DNA from: Mariannaea sp. PMI_226 | Taxonomy: Eukaryota; Ascomycota; Sordariomycetes; Hypocreales; Nectriaceae | Assembly: GCA_024336345.1 (NCBI GenBank) | Contig: JANFOG010000009.1 | Coordinates: 1,116,001 to 1,180,000, forward strand | Length of the DNA: 64,000 bases | Direction of reading: 5' to 3' | Part shown: positions 54,471 through 64,000 of the stretch, one piece after another | How the letters are laid out: each line of letters starts with the position of its first letter | Numbering within the stretch: the first letter of the stretch is position 1 | The notes under the pieces: generated by a model | Told to the model about the DNA's origin: nothing | The model's input: only the letters and a program-made list of their open reading frames with translations | Database searches by the model: none | Translations under genes and position numbers: made by a program

Positions 54471-54866
54471 GCTGAGCTGGACAACACTTGCGGGCATTGC
54501 GTTGCCGAACAACCGGTCCAACTACCCAGCAAAAGGTAGCCAATGAGACTATTCGCCCCATGAGAACATCCTTGGCCCCCCAGCAAGGCGGCCAGGTGAG
54601 GCGCAGAGAGAGGCAACCAAATTGAGGCTGAAGTCGAGGCTGCCTCGCCAGATCAATAGTTCAGTCGACTAGATCATATTGCTTTGGCACTAAACATAAC
54701 GCCTATGGCCTTGCGTTTCGGTTTCGGCAATTATATATAGCTCACTCTATTTAGTTCTATTTTTCCCGCTTATCTCTGATTGTCCCTCCCTCCAGTATCG
54801 CGGGGGTGGCCAACGGCAGCCAATTGTGCGGGGCGAGCGAGGCGAATGCCATTGGGGGTTCTCTAT

Positions 54867-54888
54867 GTTCTCTCTCTCTCTCTCTCTT
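54867..54888. repeat. TC dinucleotide microsatellite
   Basis: About 11 CT units within TGTTCTCTCTC...TTTTG. Confidence 0.8.
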
Positions 54889-55894
54889 TTGTCTTTTTCT
54901 TTTATAATCACAACACCACTCAGACGAATAATTAAGGCGACCAAGGCAGCAAACTGGGACCAACTACTAGCGAGAAAGAATGTAGCAGCAGAGACTCTCA
55001 CTCAAGCCTTCACAAAGCGAGCAGCCAATCAGACTATGAGTTAATTGGCACAAAACCAATTGGGACTAATAAGCTGTCTAACTTTGGACTCATCTCGACC
55101 CCCAAACTTGACAATCGAACCCCCAACTTTTGCTTCCTACTAGAGTTGTAAACCTACCTTTTAGTTCTCCATTAGTTCCTTTATTATTATTACTGCTCTA
55201 GTTACAAGCACACTGTACTACGCACGAAAAGATAGAGAACCAGCATCCACTTCAGCCCACCAACCCCGAGTTTCCCCCATACTTCTTCCCCTTGGGAGCA
55301 CCCTTGGGGAACCGACGGACGCCCTTCTGTGTGTATGAATGGACGGGGGAATTATTCCATCAATCAGCATCCTCGTAGCCCCATCCTCCCCCCCGCCTGC
55401 GTCTGCGGTGCCATGATGCCTCCACATCACCGCTTGCTTGCTCGTCCGACTCGTCATGATGGGGAACGAGCCAGCTTTTTGGCTATACTATAAAGAAGCC
55501 CTTGCGCAACAGCTTTTCCGTGCAGGACGGGTATTGCGGTTTCGCTCATGTCAAGTTATTCCCGCTCATCTCTCTCGTACGTTGATTATCAGTATTATTT
55601 CCCTTGATCAGCAGACCGTAACCCTGTAAAGGCGTGTTTCGGTGAAGCAACAAAACGAGTTGCTCTGATTCTATTCTTCTATTCCCCCCTCTCTTCTCTC
55701 CTCCTGCTGCCCCTCCCCCGCCATCATCACCTCTCTGTCCACCACAGCTCGCCCCTCCCCCCTCAATGCGCTGCTCTCTACGTTGTGTCTCTTGTTAGTC
55801 GATAAGTCTTGAGTCCTTCATAAATCGAGTCGCCCTACATCCTGCTCTTCGACCTCCCAATTTTTTTTAACTCAACCACCCCGTTCTCGCCATC

Positions 55895-57320
55895 ATGCCT
55901 GAAATCACAATCACCGGTTGGAAGATCCGCGATGTCAGGTTTCCCACGTCACTCGACGGAACCGGCTCCGACGCCATGAACACGGCCGGCAACTATTCCT
56001 CAGCCTACTGTATTCTGGAAACCGACTCTGACCTCACCGGTCACGGCATGGTACGTTGCTCAAAATGAAGAATCCAAAAACTAAAATACACAGCTTGCTC
56101 ACTTACTCACTCTCATCATACAGACCTTCACCATCGGCCGCGGAAACGACATTGTCTGCGCCGCCATCAATCACGTTGCTGAGCGCCTCCAAGGCAAAAC
56201 TCTCTCCTCACTCGTCGCACACTGGGGCCAGACATGGCGCTACCTCGTGTCAGACTCCCAGCTCCGTTGGATCGGCCCCGAAAAGGGCGTCATCCACCTC
56301 GCCCTGGGTGCCGTCGTCAATGCCGTCTGGGACCTGTGGGCTAAGTCCCTCGGTAAGCCTGTATGGCGCATCGTCGCGGATATGACCCCGGAGGAGTTTG
56401 TCGACTGCATCGACTTCAGGTACATCACTGACGCAATCACCCCGGAGGAGGCCGTCGCCATGCTCCGAGAGACGGAGGCTACCAAGCCCAAGCGTTTACA
56501 GGACGCTATCAACAACCGTGCCGTGCCCGCTTACACCACCAGTGCTGGCTGGCTTGGCTACGGAGAGGATAAGATGAAGAGCCTCCTGCAGGAGACGCTC
56601 GACGCTGGGTACCGCCACTTCAAGATCAAGGTCGGCGGCGACCTCGAGCGTGACCGCAAGCGTCTCAGCATCGCCCGCGAGGTCATCGGCTACGACAAGG
56701 GCAACGTGCTCATGACGGATGCGAACCAGGTCTGGTCCGTCCCCGAGGCCATCGAGTACATGAAGCATCTAGCCGACTTCAAGCCTTGGTTCATCGAGGA
56801 GCCCACGTCGCCGGACGACGTGCTCGGCCACAAGGCTGTGCGAGAGGCACTGAAGCCTTACGGCATCGGCGTGGCCACGGGCGAGATGTGCCAGAACCGC
56901 GTCATCTTCAAGCAGCTGCTGCAGACGGGTGCCATTGACGTGTGCCAGATCGACGCCTGCCGTATGGGCGGCGTCAACGAGGTGCTGGCCGTGCTTCTCA
57001 TGGCCAAGAAGTTCAACGTGCCCATTGTCCCGCACTCTGGCGGCGTTGGGCTCCCCGAGTACACGCAGCACCTGAGCACTATCGATTACGTCGTGGTGTC
57101 GGGTAAGCTCTCAGTCCTCGAGTACGTGGACCACCTGCACGAACACTTCCTGCACCCATCCGTCATCAAGGACGGCTACTACACCACCCCCACTGAGCCT
57201 GGCTACAGTGTGGAGATGAAGGCGGACAGCATGGACCAGTTCAGCTATCCTGGCGAAAAGGGTGTGAGCTGGTGGACTTCGGATGAGGCCAAGGTTATTC
57301 TGGATGGCGAGAAGATTTGA
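55895..57320 (+). CDS. lgd1: L-galactonate dehydratase (enolase superfamily), 2 exons
   Basis: Predicted 450 aa: exons 55895-56050 and 56124-57320. In fungi this enzyme removes water from L-galactonate to give 2-keto-3-deoxy-L-galactonate, the second step of D-galacturonate (pectin) use; names are lgd1 in Trichoderma and gaaB in Aspergillus. Enolase-type active site: general base Lys219/Lys221 (FKIKVGG), metal ligands Asp251, Glu277 and Glu306 (MTDANQ, FIEEP, GEMCQN), and HSGG for the second acid/base. The length is exactly that of the characterised enzymes. L-fuconate dehydratase is the close alternative, but the near-full match to fungal sequences favours this one. Neighbours are not pathway genes. 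Confidence 0.9.
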
Positions 57321-57368
57321 TAGGGGATAAGTGAAGACGTTGGAGGGGTCGCGGAGAGTATGTCTGTG

Positions 57369-57411
57369 TGCACATATATATATATGTGTGTGGGTGTGTA
57401 TGTGTGGGTGT
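57369..57411. repeat. TA/TG alternating tract
   Basis: ACATATATATATATATG followed by TGTGTGGGTGTGTATG-type sequence, just downstream of the dehydratase stop. Confidence 0.8.
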
Positions 57412-57568
57412 TATGATTTTATGAAGGGATAAAAACACGTTTTATAGATAGGTCAGCACTCTCTGCATGGGAGCCAAGTGCCCAACAATACATATATACA
57501 GCTTCTCAAGCTATTCAGCTAGTTAGATCGTCTTTTAATGACTCATGCTAGATGTATAGATAGTTGGT

Positions 57569-58522
57569 CTACAGCTCCAACTTCTCCTTCAAAAACTCAA
57601 CAATATCCCCTAGCATCTCGGGGGAATACCAATGTCCTAGGCCCTCGTAACTATGAAAGTTGACCAGCACACCCATCTTCTCCAGCACGTCGTAGGCCTG
57701 CTCTCCGTACTGGTATTCCACATTGTCATCCTCGGTCCCATGGCCCATAAAGACTGGTGTTGACAAGAAGGAAAGGCGCGTCTCTGACGGCTGGACGGGT
57801 TCCAGCTCAGCTTCTTCGCGCAGATCGTCGACGACCTGTTGTAGAGGAGACTTCATTTCCTGCTCATCATCCGAGTCTATCTCAAATATAACCATGTCAT
57901 CCTGGTCACTTGTGTCCTTAGGATTCTCCAATATCGATAACAAATGCGAAGCCAGTGGCATGAACCCACACATCACAACCACTGCCCCCAGTGGCTCGCC
58001 CTCCCAAAGTAGCAAACTCATCAAAGCCATGGCACAGCCCTGGCTGATACCAGCTAGCACCACCCTTCCAGCATCCCCGCCCAGCTTCTCTATCTCCTCT
58101 CTTAGAATTCCTCTTATATGCTCGACGCTAGGCCGCATGTCCCCCCGTGATTCAGGTTCCCAGTCTCCGGAACCTTCATACCATTGATGAATGATGGAGC
58201 GACGATATTTGTTCGCTCGGGAGAGCGGTGCCGTGGGGAAGACGAAGCGTGCAGTCGGAAGAGCTTGATGAAATGTGAGAGGGGTAGAGGAGAGAGTATC
58301 AGTTGTGGTGGAAGAAGGGGAAGAGGAAGGAGAAGAGGAAGAGGAAGATGAAATGGGAGAGGAGAGGAGAGGGGAGTGGAATTTGAGAGCGTTGGAGCCC
58401 CGGCCATGAAGGAAGATGACGGTGAGATTGTGAGTTGGAGAGAGGGGAGGAACAACGATGGGCGGGAGGAAGACACCCCGAGGACGACGCGGGGTGGCCC
58501 GCAGAGAGCCGTCACTGGCCAT
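57569..58522 (-). CDS. phospholipase/carboxylesterase-family hydrolase (acyl-protein thioesterase-like)
   Basis: Single exon, 317 aa. An alpha/beta hydrolase of the APT/carboxylesterase family. Nucleophile Ser160 in GISQG, Asp266 in HGTEDDNV, His297 in GLGHWYS; oxyanion-side LHGRGSN at 38-44. APTs remove palmitoyl groups from proteins, but this gene differs from the usual roughly 230-residue enzyme: a pure Ser/Pro/Thr run (about 54-80) and an acidic insert (about 202-248, EIDSDDEQE) lengthen it. So it may act on another ester. No signal peptide, hence cytosolic. Confidence 0.88.
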   Translation of the reverse strand: MASDGSLRATPRRPRGVFLPPIVVPPLSPTHNLTVIFLHGRGSNALKFHSPLLSSPISSSSSSSPSSSPSSTTTDTLSSTPLTFHQALPTARFVFPTAPLSRANKYRRSIIHQWYEGSGDWEPESRGDMRPSVEHIRGILREEIEKLGGDAGRVVLAGISQGCAMALMSLLLWEGEPLGAVVVMCGFMPLASHLLSILENPKDTSDQDDMVIFEIDSDDEQEMKSPLQQVVDDLREEAELEPVQPSETRLSFLSTPVFMGHGTEDDNVEYQYGEQAYDVLEKMGVLVNFHSYEGLGHWYSPEMLGDIVEFLKEKLEL

Positions 58523-59362
58523 GGTGTATTTATCGGGTGGTGATGGTTCCAGGTTTCAGCTTCACCTGTGAAGATGAAGAGCGGGAGTTGGCAATCTCAA
58601 ATGCATCTTCACTTTCTCATGTCGGGTTGAGTCACACGACGACGGAAGCCTTGGTCGAGGTTGGTGGCAGAGTGAAATGAAATAGGTTAAATGGACCCCG
58701 AGTATATGAGCAGTAAACGAATATCGATTTCTGATGAATTTACGTCATCTTGGACGTGTAGACGTGTATGCAATGAGGGGATACGATTGCTAGAGCTCAG
58801 GTTGTTTTGGCAAAGATTCCTGGATGTGTTTGTGTGTTGGTGACAGTTGAGGTGAGGAAGAAGAAAAAATACCAGCGATTGATCAATTGGCTGGCGCACA
58901 TGGTCTATAACCTGAAAACTACAGGCATCTACTGTAGGTGTACTAGCCAGGCTTGCCAGGCAGGCGGTGGTTCACCTAGCGCAAGGTACGGGTATCAACT
59001 ATAAACCCTGTCCATCAGCACCCTGTAGCGATGCATTATAGTAGTCTTACGTTCACTACTTATTGATTTATCAACTTATTTCTCAAATGAGTTGCAAGTC
59101 AGACTTGTTTTCTAGTACTCTTTCAATGTGACCTCTTCTTCCCTTTCTTTTCTCTTTCTTTTCTCTTTTTGATATCCAGCTTTCCAAGTCGTTCGTCTAT
59201 CTATATCCTATCGCCTATGTCTGATGGTGTAAGTGACAGTGCTGACACGGTGTCTCAGATGGCCCCCACCACCAACTGAATCCAACTCGACCCTTCTCAA
59301 GCAAGCAAGCAAGCATGAATACTCGACCTTGAATATATATAACTCCCCCAGCCTCACTCACC
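58523..59362. other. intergenic, no gene seen
   Basis: About 840 bp between divergent genes. Pyrimidine-rich around 59130-59170, four GCAA units at 59299-59314, and a TATATATAA just before the GPI18 ATG. Nothing coding. Confidence 0.6.
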
Positions 59363-60774
59363 ATGCCTCTCATAGACCATTCCTCTCGCCCTTTCCGCTC
59401 CCTCATCATCTCATTTTCTGCCTGGAAAGCCTTCCTTCTCCTCATCGCCGTCATCCCAGCCTGCTTTTCCTCAGACTATGACACGTCCACGTCCCTCTTT
59501 TTCAACATCCTCTATCCCACCCCATCCTCGCCATCATCACCATCCTCCTCCTCCCCAGTCCCTATCCTCGCTGCCCGCTTGACACGATGGGACGCGCTGT
59601 ACTTTATGCGCTCCGCACGCGACGGCTACGTCTATGAGCAGGACTGGGCCTTTGCCATGGGATTGCCCAAAGCCGTCCGAGGTGTTGGTTGGCTTCTTGC
59701 TGCTCTCGGTGTTGATCTCTCCGGCGCCATCTGGGAACCGCTTGTTGCCATTGCCATCGCCCACATCTCGCATCTCGTTGCGGTCTTGGCTTTATATCAA
59801 CTCACCATCGTCGTCTGCAAGGATAAGCGCCTTGCTTACGTAGCCTCCGTTATTCACATACTCACCCCAGGTGGCCTTTTTCTCTCAGCCCCATACGCCG
59901 AGAGTCCCTTCTCCTGCCTCTCCTTCGTAGGCAACTTACTTTTCGCCCTTAGTCTCGAGGCCAATCCCGATTCACTACGTCGCAACATTGCTATTGTGTC
60001 AGCCGGCCTGGTCTTTGGCCTTTCCAACTTATTTCGCAGTAACGGCATCTTCAGCGGCCTGTTATTCGCCGTCGAGGCTGTCAGATGCCTCCTAGCCTTC
60101 ACAAACAAGCCGAGCTTATCAAAAGTGCTAGGACTCGTAGCCCCCGTTGTCGGTGGTGTTTTGGTTGCAACTGGACTGGTCATCCCGCAAGCCCTGGCCT
60201 GGATGAGATATTGTGACGGGAGCATTCCCGAGGCCCAGCTACGGCCTTGGTGCACCCGCGTAGTTCCAAGTATCTACACTTTTGTGCAGGAAGAATATTG
60301 GTAAGTTTCTCATCTTTTCCTGCCAACATCCTCATCTCGATCCAATGGAAAAATAGCTAAAATCATTTGATAATCAGGAACGTGGGCTTTCTCAGATACT
60401 GGACCCCTAATCAAATTCCAATGTTCCTCCTGGCAGCTCCCATGCTCACAGTGCTCATCAAGTCCGGTGCCGAAACAGCTCTGGAACCGTCATCCAGTCT
60501 TGGACTTATGACTTCCGGAACCAAAGAAGCGTACCGCACATTTATACGCACCCTTGCAACTATGCAGGCTATCCTCGCAGTGCTAGCCATCACAAACTAC
60601 CACGTCCAGATTATCAGCCGCTTGTCTTCTGGATATCCCGTATGGTGCTGGTGGGTAGCTTCATGTCTGATGAGCAAGAAAAATCATGTTTGGGGTTATG
60701 GCGTGACTGTCTTCATTGTCATGTACGCGAGTATTCAGGGGGCTTTGTTCGCCTCATTTATGCCCCCTGCATGA
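59363..60774 (+). CDS. GPI18: GPI mannosyltransferase 2 (PIG-V family), 2 exons
   Basis: Predicted 444 aa: exons 59363-60300 and 60378-60774; the intron splits a Trp codon. Adds the second mannose to the GPI-anchor precursor in the ER, using dolichol-phosphate-mannose. The lumenal signature ARLTRWDALYFMRSA (with the family's conserved Asp) lies near residues 72-86, followed by YVYEQDWAFAMGLP and, later, HILTPGGLFLSAPYAESPF; LSNLFRSNG is also typical. About eight hydrophobic segments. N-terminal signal-anchor at about 14-36. A TATA-like box ends about 20 bp before the ATG, unusually close, so a downstream start cannot be ruled out but would cut the first helix. Confidence 0.93.
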
Positions 60775-61228
60775 ATCAGAGTGAACGTACGCAACAGCCA
60801 TATCGTACCAGCGCTCTAATATTAGATTCCTACAAGGAAGTTACTATGCTCAGTTGCTTATTCCTGGATCGGTCTCACACTCATTGCTTGTCCTAAGCCT
60901 ACATTTCTGCCAAAAGCCTCAGAGCTAAGACTAATACTGACACCAAGGGAGAGTTGTACAATACGTTGAGCAGAGGTCGAGAGGTCGAGCAAGGCTTGAA
61001 GCATGAAATAGTGTTTGATCTTAAGTCGCTAATATAGAAAGAAACATTGCTAGCGGCATCTTTGCCATCGCTGTCTAATCATTCTGACAAAACATACAAG
61101 TTATGAGGTTCCGCCCACCAATGGCGCCGTGTCTGAAAAGCATAATGAAAGAAACAACACACTCCCAAAGAAGGATTTCCAATTGACCACACTCCCGTCC
61201 GTGAACACCATTTGCACCTCACGCTCAT
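60775..61228. other. intergenic between convergent genes
   Basis: About 450 bp with both 3' ends; nothing recognised. Confidence 0.6.
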
Positions 61229-62002
61229 TCAACTCTCATCCTCGTCACTCTCTTCAAACACTATCCCCAGCCTGCCTGAGACGGAAGTACTATTGCGCGA
61301 CTGTTGGTCGAGGCTGGTAGTCGGAGATACAGGAGAGTTTACTGGTGCACTGGGCCGGTGAATAGGGCTCCCTACTATCATGTCGTCAGGTATGCCATTC
61401 TGGTCCATATATGATATAAAGGAATAATAGTTAGGTGTCGAAATTGGGTCCGAACCCCAATTCCTTGTGGGCTGAGGCGACATGACTTGAAGACTTAATG
61501 GGGCAGAGGGTCGTCTGGCGCCATTTCGAGAATCAGATGGCTCATCGAGATAGTTGAGCCCGTTCGTGATAGCATGAGGAGGGCTCTGACTTGTGTTAGG
61601 ATATTGAGGGGGTTCCGTGGGGTAATTAGCGCCCTGAACCCCTGGGTCCGTGATGCTTCGGCCATAATCATTTTCAGGTCGAATGGGTCGAGGGTTCGCA
61701 GAGGACATCATAAGAGATTCAGATTCTGATCCTGGATGTCTTGGGGGAGAGAATGTTGCACTGCCCGTATCCGACATATTGCCTGATGAGTGGGCAAAAC
61801 TTCTTGTTATCGATCCGCGCCGTGAATTCTGGCCAGAGAGTTCCATGTATCCGCTGTCTCCAGAGTCCTTACTTTCCGTGTCTTTGACTTGTTCCTCTGA
61901 ATCTGACTCTGAGGCTCTTGCCTGCTCTTGTTCTGATTGTGCTGTCGCATAACTCCTGACACTGTCGTCTCCGTCTGAATCTTCGTGTTGATCTAGTTGC
62001 AT
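61229..62002 (-). CDS. Ser/acidic-rich disordered protein, or 3' extension of NPC1
   Basis: From the first in-frame ATG (62002) this is 257 aa, rich in Ser, Asp, Glu and Pro, with no domain I know. The last residues (GRLGIVFEESDEDES) look conserved-like and acidic. It lies on the same strand and in the same frame as NPC1, only about 115 bp after its stop, and the frame is open all the way back to that stop. The sequence in between contains FWSLLGLRRQGRGHEEN-type residues. So it may be a separate small gene with a very short promoter, or a C-terminal extension of NPC1 made by alternative splicing or stop-codon readthrough. Confidence 0.5.
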   Translation of the reverse strand: MQLDQHEDSDGDDSVRSYATAQSEQEQARASESDSEEQVKDTESKDSGDSGYMELSGQNSRRGSITRSFAHSSGNMSDTGSATFSPPRHPGSESESLMMSSANPRPIRPENDYGRSITDPGVQGANYPTEPPQYPNTSQSPPHAITNGLNYLDEPSDSRNGARRPSAPLSLQVMSPQPTRNWGSDPISTPNYYSFISYMDQNGIPDDMIVGSPIHRPSAPVNSPVSPTTSLDQQSRNSTSVSGRLGIVFEESDEDES

Positions 62003-62116
62003 TTGTTCCCCATCCTCAATGTCTAGACCATGCTGCAACTGCTCGTCGTTATGATTCTCCTCATGGCCCCGCCCCTGCCTTCGTAATCCTAACAGCGACC
62101 AAAATCGTCGAGTAAC

Positions 62117-64000
62117 CTAATACTCGTCCTCTGAATCGCTATTGTCATTGATTCTGATCGCTCGCCACCTTCTATCAGTCAAGTCTTGCGCAGCTGTTCC
62201 CTCGCTCTCTGGGTCCACATAACCCTTGCCACCAGCAATACTCAGCGCCACTGGCAAGAAAACTAAGGCATGAAGAGCAGCAAAGACAACAAGAGATAAC
62301 CAGACTCGGAAGTAGTAAATCTCGAAAATCTTGGAACGGGTAAAAGCTAGGACGCAAACACCCAACAGCTTGGTGACTGTGATCCCTGAAAAAACAGATC
62401 CGCCAACATTGACCAGGGCGGTCCAGGCACGGGCATCACGCCCGCGGAAAGCATTGCTATTAGCTTCCATGACCGTGCGGGAAGGGAACATGAATGCTCT
62501 AGCGATATGGGCACAGAACTCAACCGAAATTCCCACACAGATAATGAGATTGACCAGCGAGACAGCATTTAGGGAGACATTGAACACAGCCATGGCTCCC
62601 ATAATGTCAATAACGCTCATTACCACGGTCAACGTGACCACAAACGAAGTGAGGACCGAACCCAAGAGGACACTCGCAACAACAAAAATTATCCCAACCG
62701 CAGCAGACAATAGACCTGCGGTAAGGGATACGATGCTCAAGTACTGATCGAAGAAGATATAGAAGACGCTGTAGGGGAAAACATCAGCACCAGTTCGCTC
62801 ACCAATTTCTGATGCAATGCGACGAGCGGAAGAATAGGCGTTGATAAAGTCTTCTTGGCTTCGCAGAGGTGTGTGGGCAGTTCTGAAGTGGCTAGCCCTG
62901 ACACTCTGGCCACCTTCCTCGAGAACCACGGCTTGGCCATAAGCTGCCTCACCACCCAAAGGACAAATGTTGTCGGCAGGGCTAGTGAGGAACTTCTTCA
63001 GATAGTGGACAAACTCCTCATCCTCTGGCATTCCGTAAAGGGTGGTGTTCCAGGCAGGTTCCCGTTTGGCAAAGCACGTCGATCCGCCGTCCAAGCAACA
63101 TTGGTCGTAGATCGGGTTGAGCCATAGGAAAAAGTCATCAATCCAGCTTGCGGTTGGGGAAGAGATGTAAGAAAGTTCAGGTCTCTGTCTCTCGAGCTCA
63201 AGCGTATTGGCAAGAGAGAGGGGCTGGCAAGTGGTGAATCTTGAGCACACTTCCTGTTGCTCGTGACGCTTGGAAATATCAACACCACGCGTTACGAAAT
63301 AGACAGGAGGGCCAGTCTCCATGTAGTCATACAGGTCGTTGAAGTAAGGGATCAAGTAAGAGCCATCTGGAATAGCAACTCGCTGGTCGAGTCCGAGTTG
63401 AATCTCTGGCAACAAGGCAAGACCTGCAGCAAACAAGCCAAAGAAGATAGCAACAACAGCTACCTTAGTCTTCTTCGCTAGGAGCCTTGGGGCATATGTA
63501 TTCTTGATGAACACCTGCAAGAGGCTTTCCTCAGCCATATCAGCGCCACGAATAGCACCATGTGCGTAGCCATTATTCCCATTAAGGTGGATTCTTGCCT
63601 TCGCAATCTGCCAACAGGGCCACAGCTCGCAGCGGTGATCTTCAACACGCATTTGGTTGAGCGACAAGAACGAAACAAACATTGTCATCTGTAGCACCGC
63701 GTTAACCAGGACTGCACCAGCAGCATAGGCCGCAAAGTTCCTGACCGCCGGCATACCAACGGCAGATCCAAGGGCAAACGCAGCGGTCTCGGTGAGGGCT
63801 GAGAAGAGAATAGACGGTCCCATGCGACCAAGAGCTTTAGCAACACGCTCTTCAACCATCTGATCTGGGCAGCTAACATTGACTCGCTCCAACTCATGAA
63901 CAATTAAGAAGATATTGTCGACACCAACGGCGAGGACAATAAAAGGAATGACCTCGACAATAATGAGAGTGGCTTTAAGGCCTACCCAGGACCAAAATCC
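62117..64000 (-). CDS. NCR1: sterol transporter NPC1/Ncr1, partial (C-terminal 627 residues)
   Basis: The gene runs off the right edge; its start lies outside. NPC1 is a polytopic vacuolar/lysosomal membrane protein that moves sterol out of the lumen after transfer from NPC2. Visible here: the end of the sterol-sensing domain (PFIVLAVGVDNIFLIVHELE, then FALGSAVGMPAVRNFA), the Cys-rich lumenal loop (GPPVYFVTRGVDISK, CSRFTTCQPLS, WLNPIYDQCC), and the second RND-type permease half (IDIMGAMAVFNVSLNAVSLV, ISVEFCAHIARAF, KLLGVCVLAF). The C-terminus is cytosolic and acidic (SDSEDEY). No intron is needed in this part. TAG stop at 62117-62119. Confidence 0.95.
   Translation of the reverse strand, partial: GFWSWVGLKATLIIVEVIPFIVLAVGVDNIFLIVHELERVNVSCPDQMVEERVAKALGRMGPSILFSALTETAAFALGSAVGMPAVRNFAAYAAGAVLVNAVLQMTMFVSFLSLNQMRVEDHRCELWPCWQIAKARIHLNGNNGYAHGAIRGADMAEESLLQVFIKNTYAPRLLAKKTKVAVVAIFFGLFAAGLALLPEIQLGLDQRVAIPDGSYLIPYFNDLYDYMETGPPVYFVTRGVDISKRHEQQEVCSRFTTCQPLSLANTLELERQRPELSYISSPTASWIDDFFLWLNPIYDQCCLDGGSTCFAKREPAWNTTLYGMPEDEEFVHYLKKFLTSPADNICPLGGEAAYGQAVVLEEGGQSVRASHFRTAHTPLRSQEDFINAYSSARRIASEIGERTGADVFPYSVFYIFFDQYLSIVSLTAGLLSAAVGIIFVVASVLLGSVLTSFVVTLTVVMSVIDIMGAMAVFNVSLNAVSLVNLIICVGISVEFCAHIARAFMFPSRTVMEANSNAFRGRDARAWTALVNVGGSVFSGITVTKLLGVCVLAFTRSKIFEIYYFRVWLSLVVFAALHALVFLPVALSIAGGKGYVDPESEGTAAQDLTDRRWRAIRINDNSDSEDEY

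Larger units (their letters stand above)
54281..55894. other. intergenic, promoters of HET gene and L-galactonate dehydratase
   Basis: About 1.6 kb between divergent genes. It holds a hairpin at 54449-54470, a TC microsatellite near 54867-54888, and a pyrimidine-rich leader (about 55670-55760) before the dehydratase. No coding frame is convincing. Confidence 0.55.

Noticed and set aside
59333..59342. TATATATAA as TATA box of GPI18
   Set aside because: It ends only about 20 bp before the ATG, too close for a normal leader.
1..64000. CRISPR arrays, tRNA and rRNA genes, intact transposons, synthase backbone genes
   Set aside because: Looked for by eye on both strands; no supporting pattern was seen.

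Overview
The window is nuclear DNA of a filamentous ascomycete (Pezizomycotina). Sordariomycetes seem most likely, with Hypocreales as a guess. The signs are short GT..AG introns of about 50-110 bp with CTRAY-type branch points, typical fungal families (Zn2Cys6 and bZIP regulators, HET domain, DHA2 transporter, LysM and cyanovirin-N domains), pyrimidine-rich leaders and no operons. Assignments come from reading motifs and splice signals by eye; no database was searched. I found no tRNA, rRNA, CRISPR array or intact transposon.

Left part, about 0.3-36 kb, looks accessory. In order it holds a duplicated-architecture C2H2 protein, a short-chain dehydrogenase, an orphan Ser/Pro-rich protein, a beta-propeller lectin-like gene, an AT-rich block with a diverged tandem repeat, a P450, a LysM-inside-cyanovirin lectin, a DHA2 efflux pump divergent from a Zn2Cys6 regulator, a bicovalent-FAD oxidase, a secreted carboxymuconate-cyclase-like propeller, a bZIP factor, an orphan membrane protein, a broken LysM gene, an F-box protein with an acidic minisatellite, and an aspartate-type aminotransferase. 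P450, efflux pump, regulator and FAD oxidase (11.1-23.2 kb) resemble the tailoring, export and control part of a secondary-metabolite cluster, but no backbone synthase is in the window. Carbohydrate binding recurs three times: the propeller lectin, the LysM-CVNH lectin and the LysM relic.

Right part, about 36-64 kb, is mostly conserved housekeeping: PEX14 and NDC80 sharing a divergent promoter, an NAPE-PLD-type metallo-beta-lactamase protein, a 70-residue acidic protein, RAD10/ERCC1, an unknown Ser/Gln-rich protein, a HET-domain protein, L-galactonate dehydratase, an acyl-protein-thioesterase-like hydrolase, GPI18, and the 3' end of the sterol transporter NCR1/NPC1, which runs off the right edge. 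The HET gene is the one accessory-type gene here.

The observations most worth a second look are a predicted 7-nt microexon in PEX14, the LysM inserted in a cyanovirin fold with a glycine zipper and Arg/Asp repeats, a long open frame in phase with NPC1 just past its stop codon, the multi-LysM pseudogene, a UIM-like motif at the end of RAD10, and the palindrome-dense promoter of the bZIP gene.
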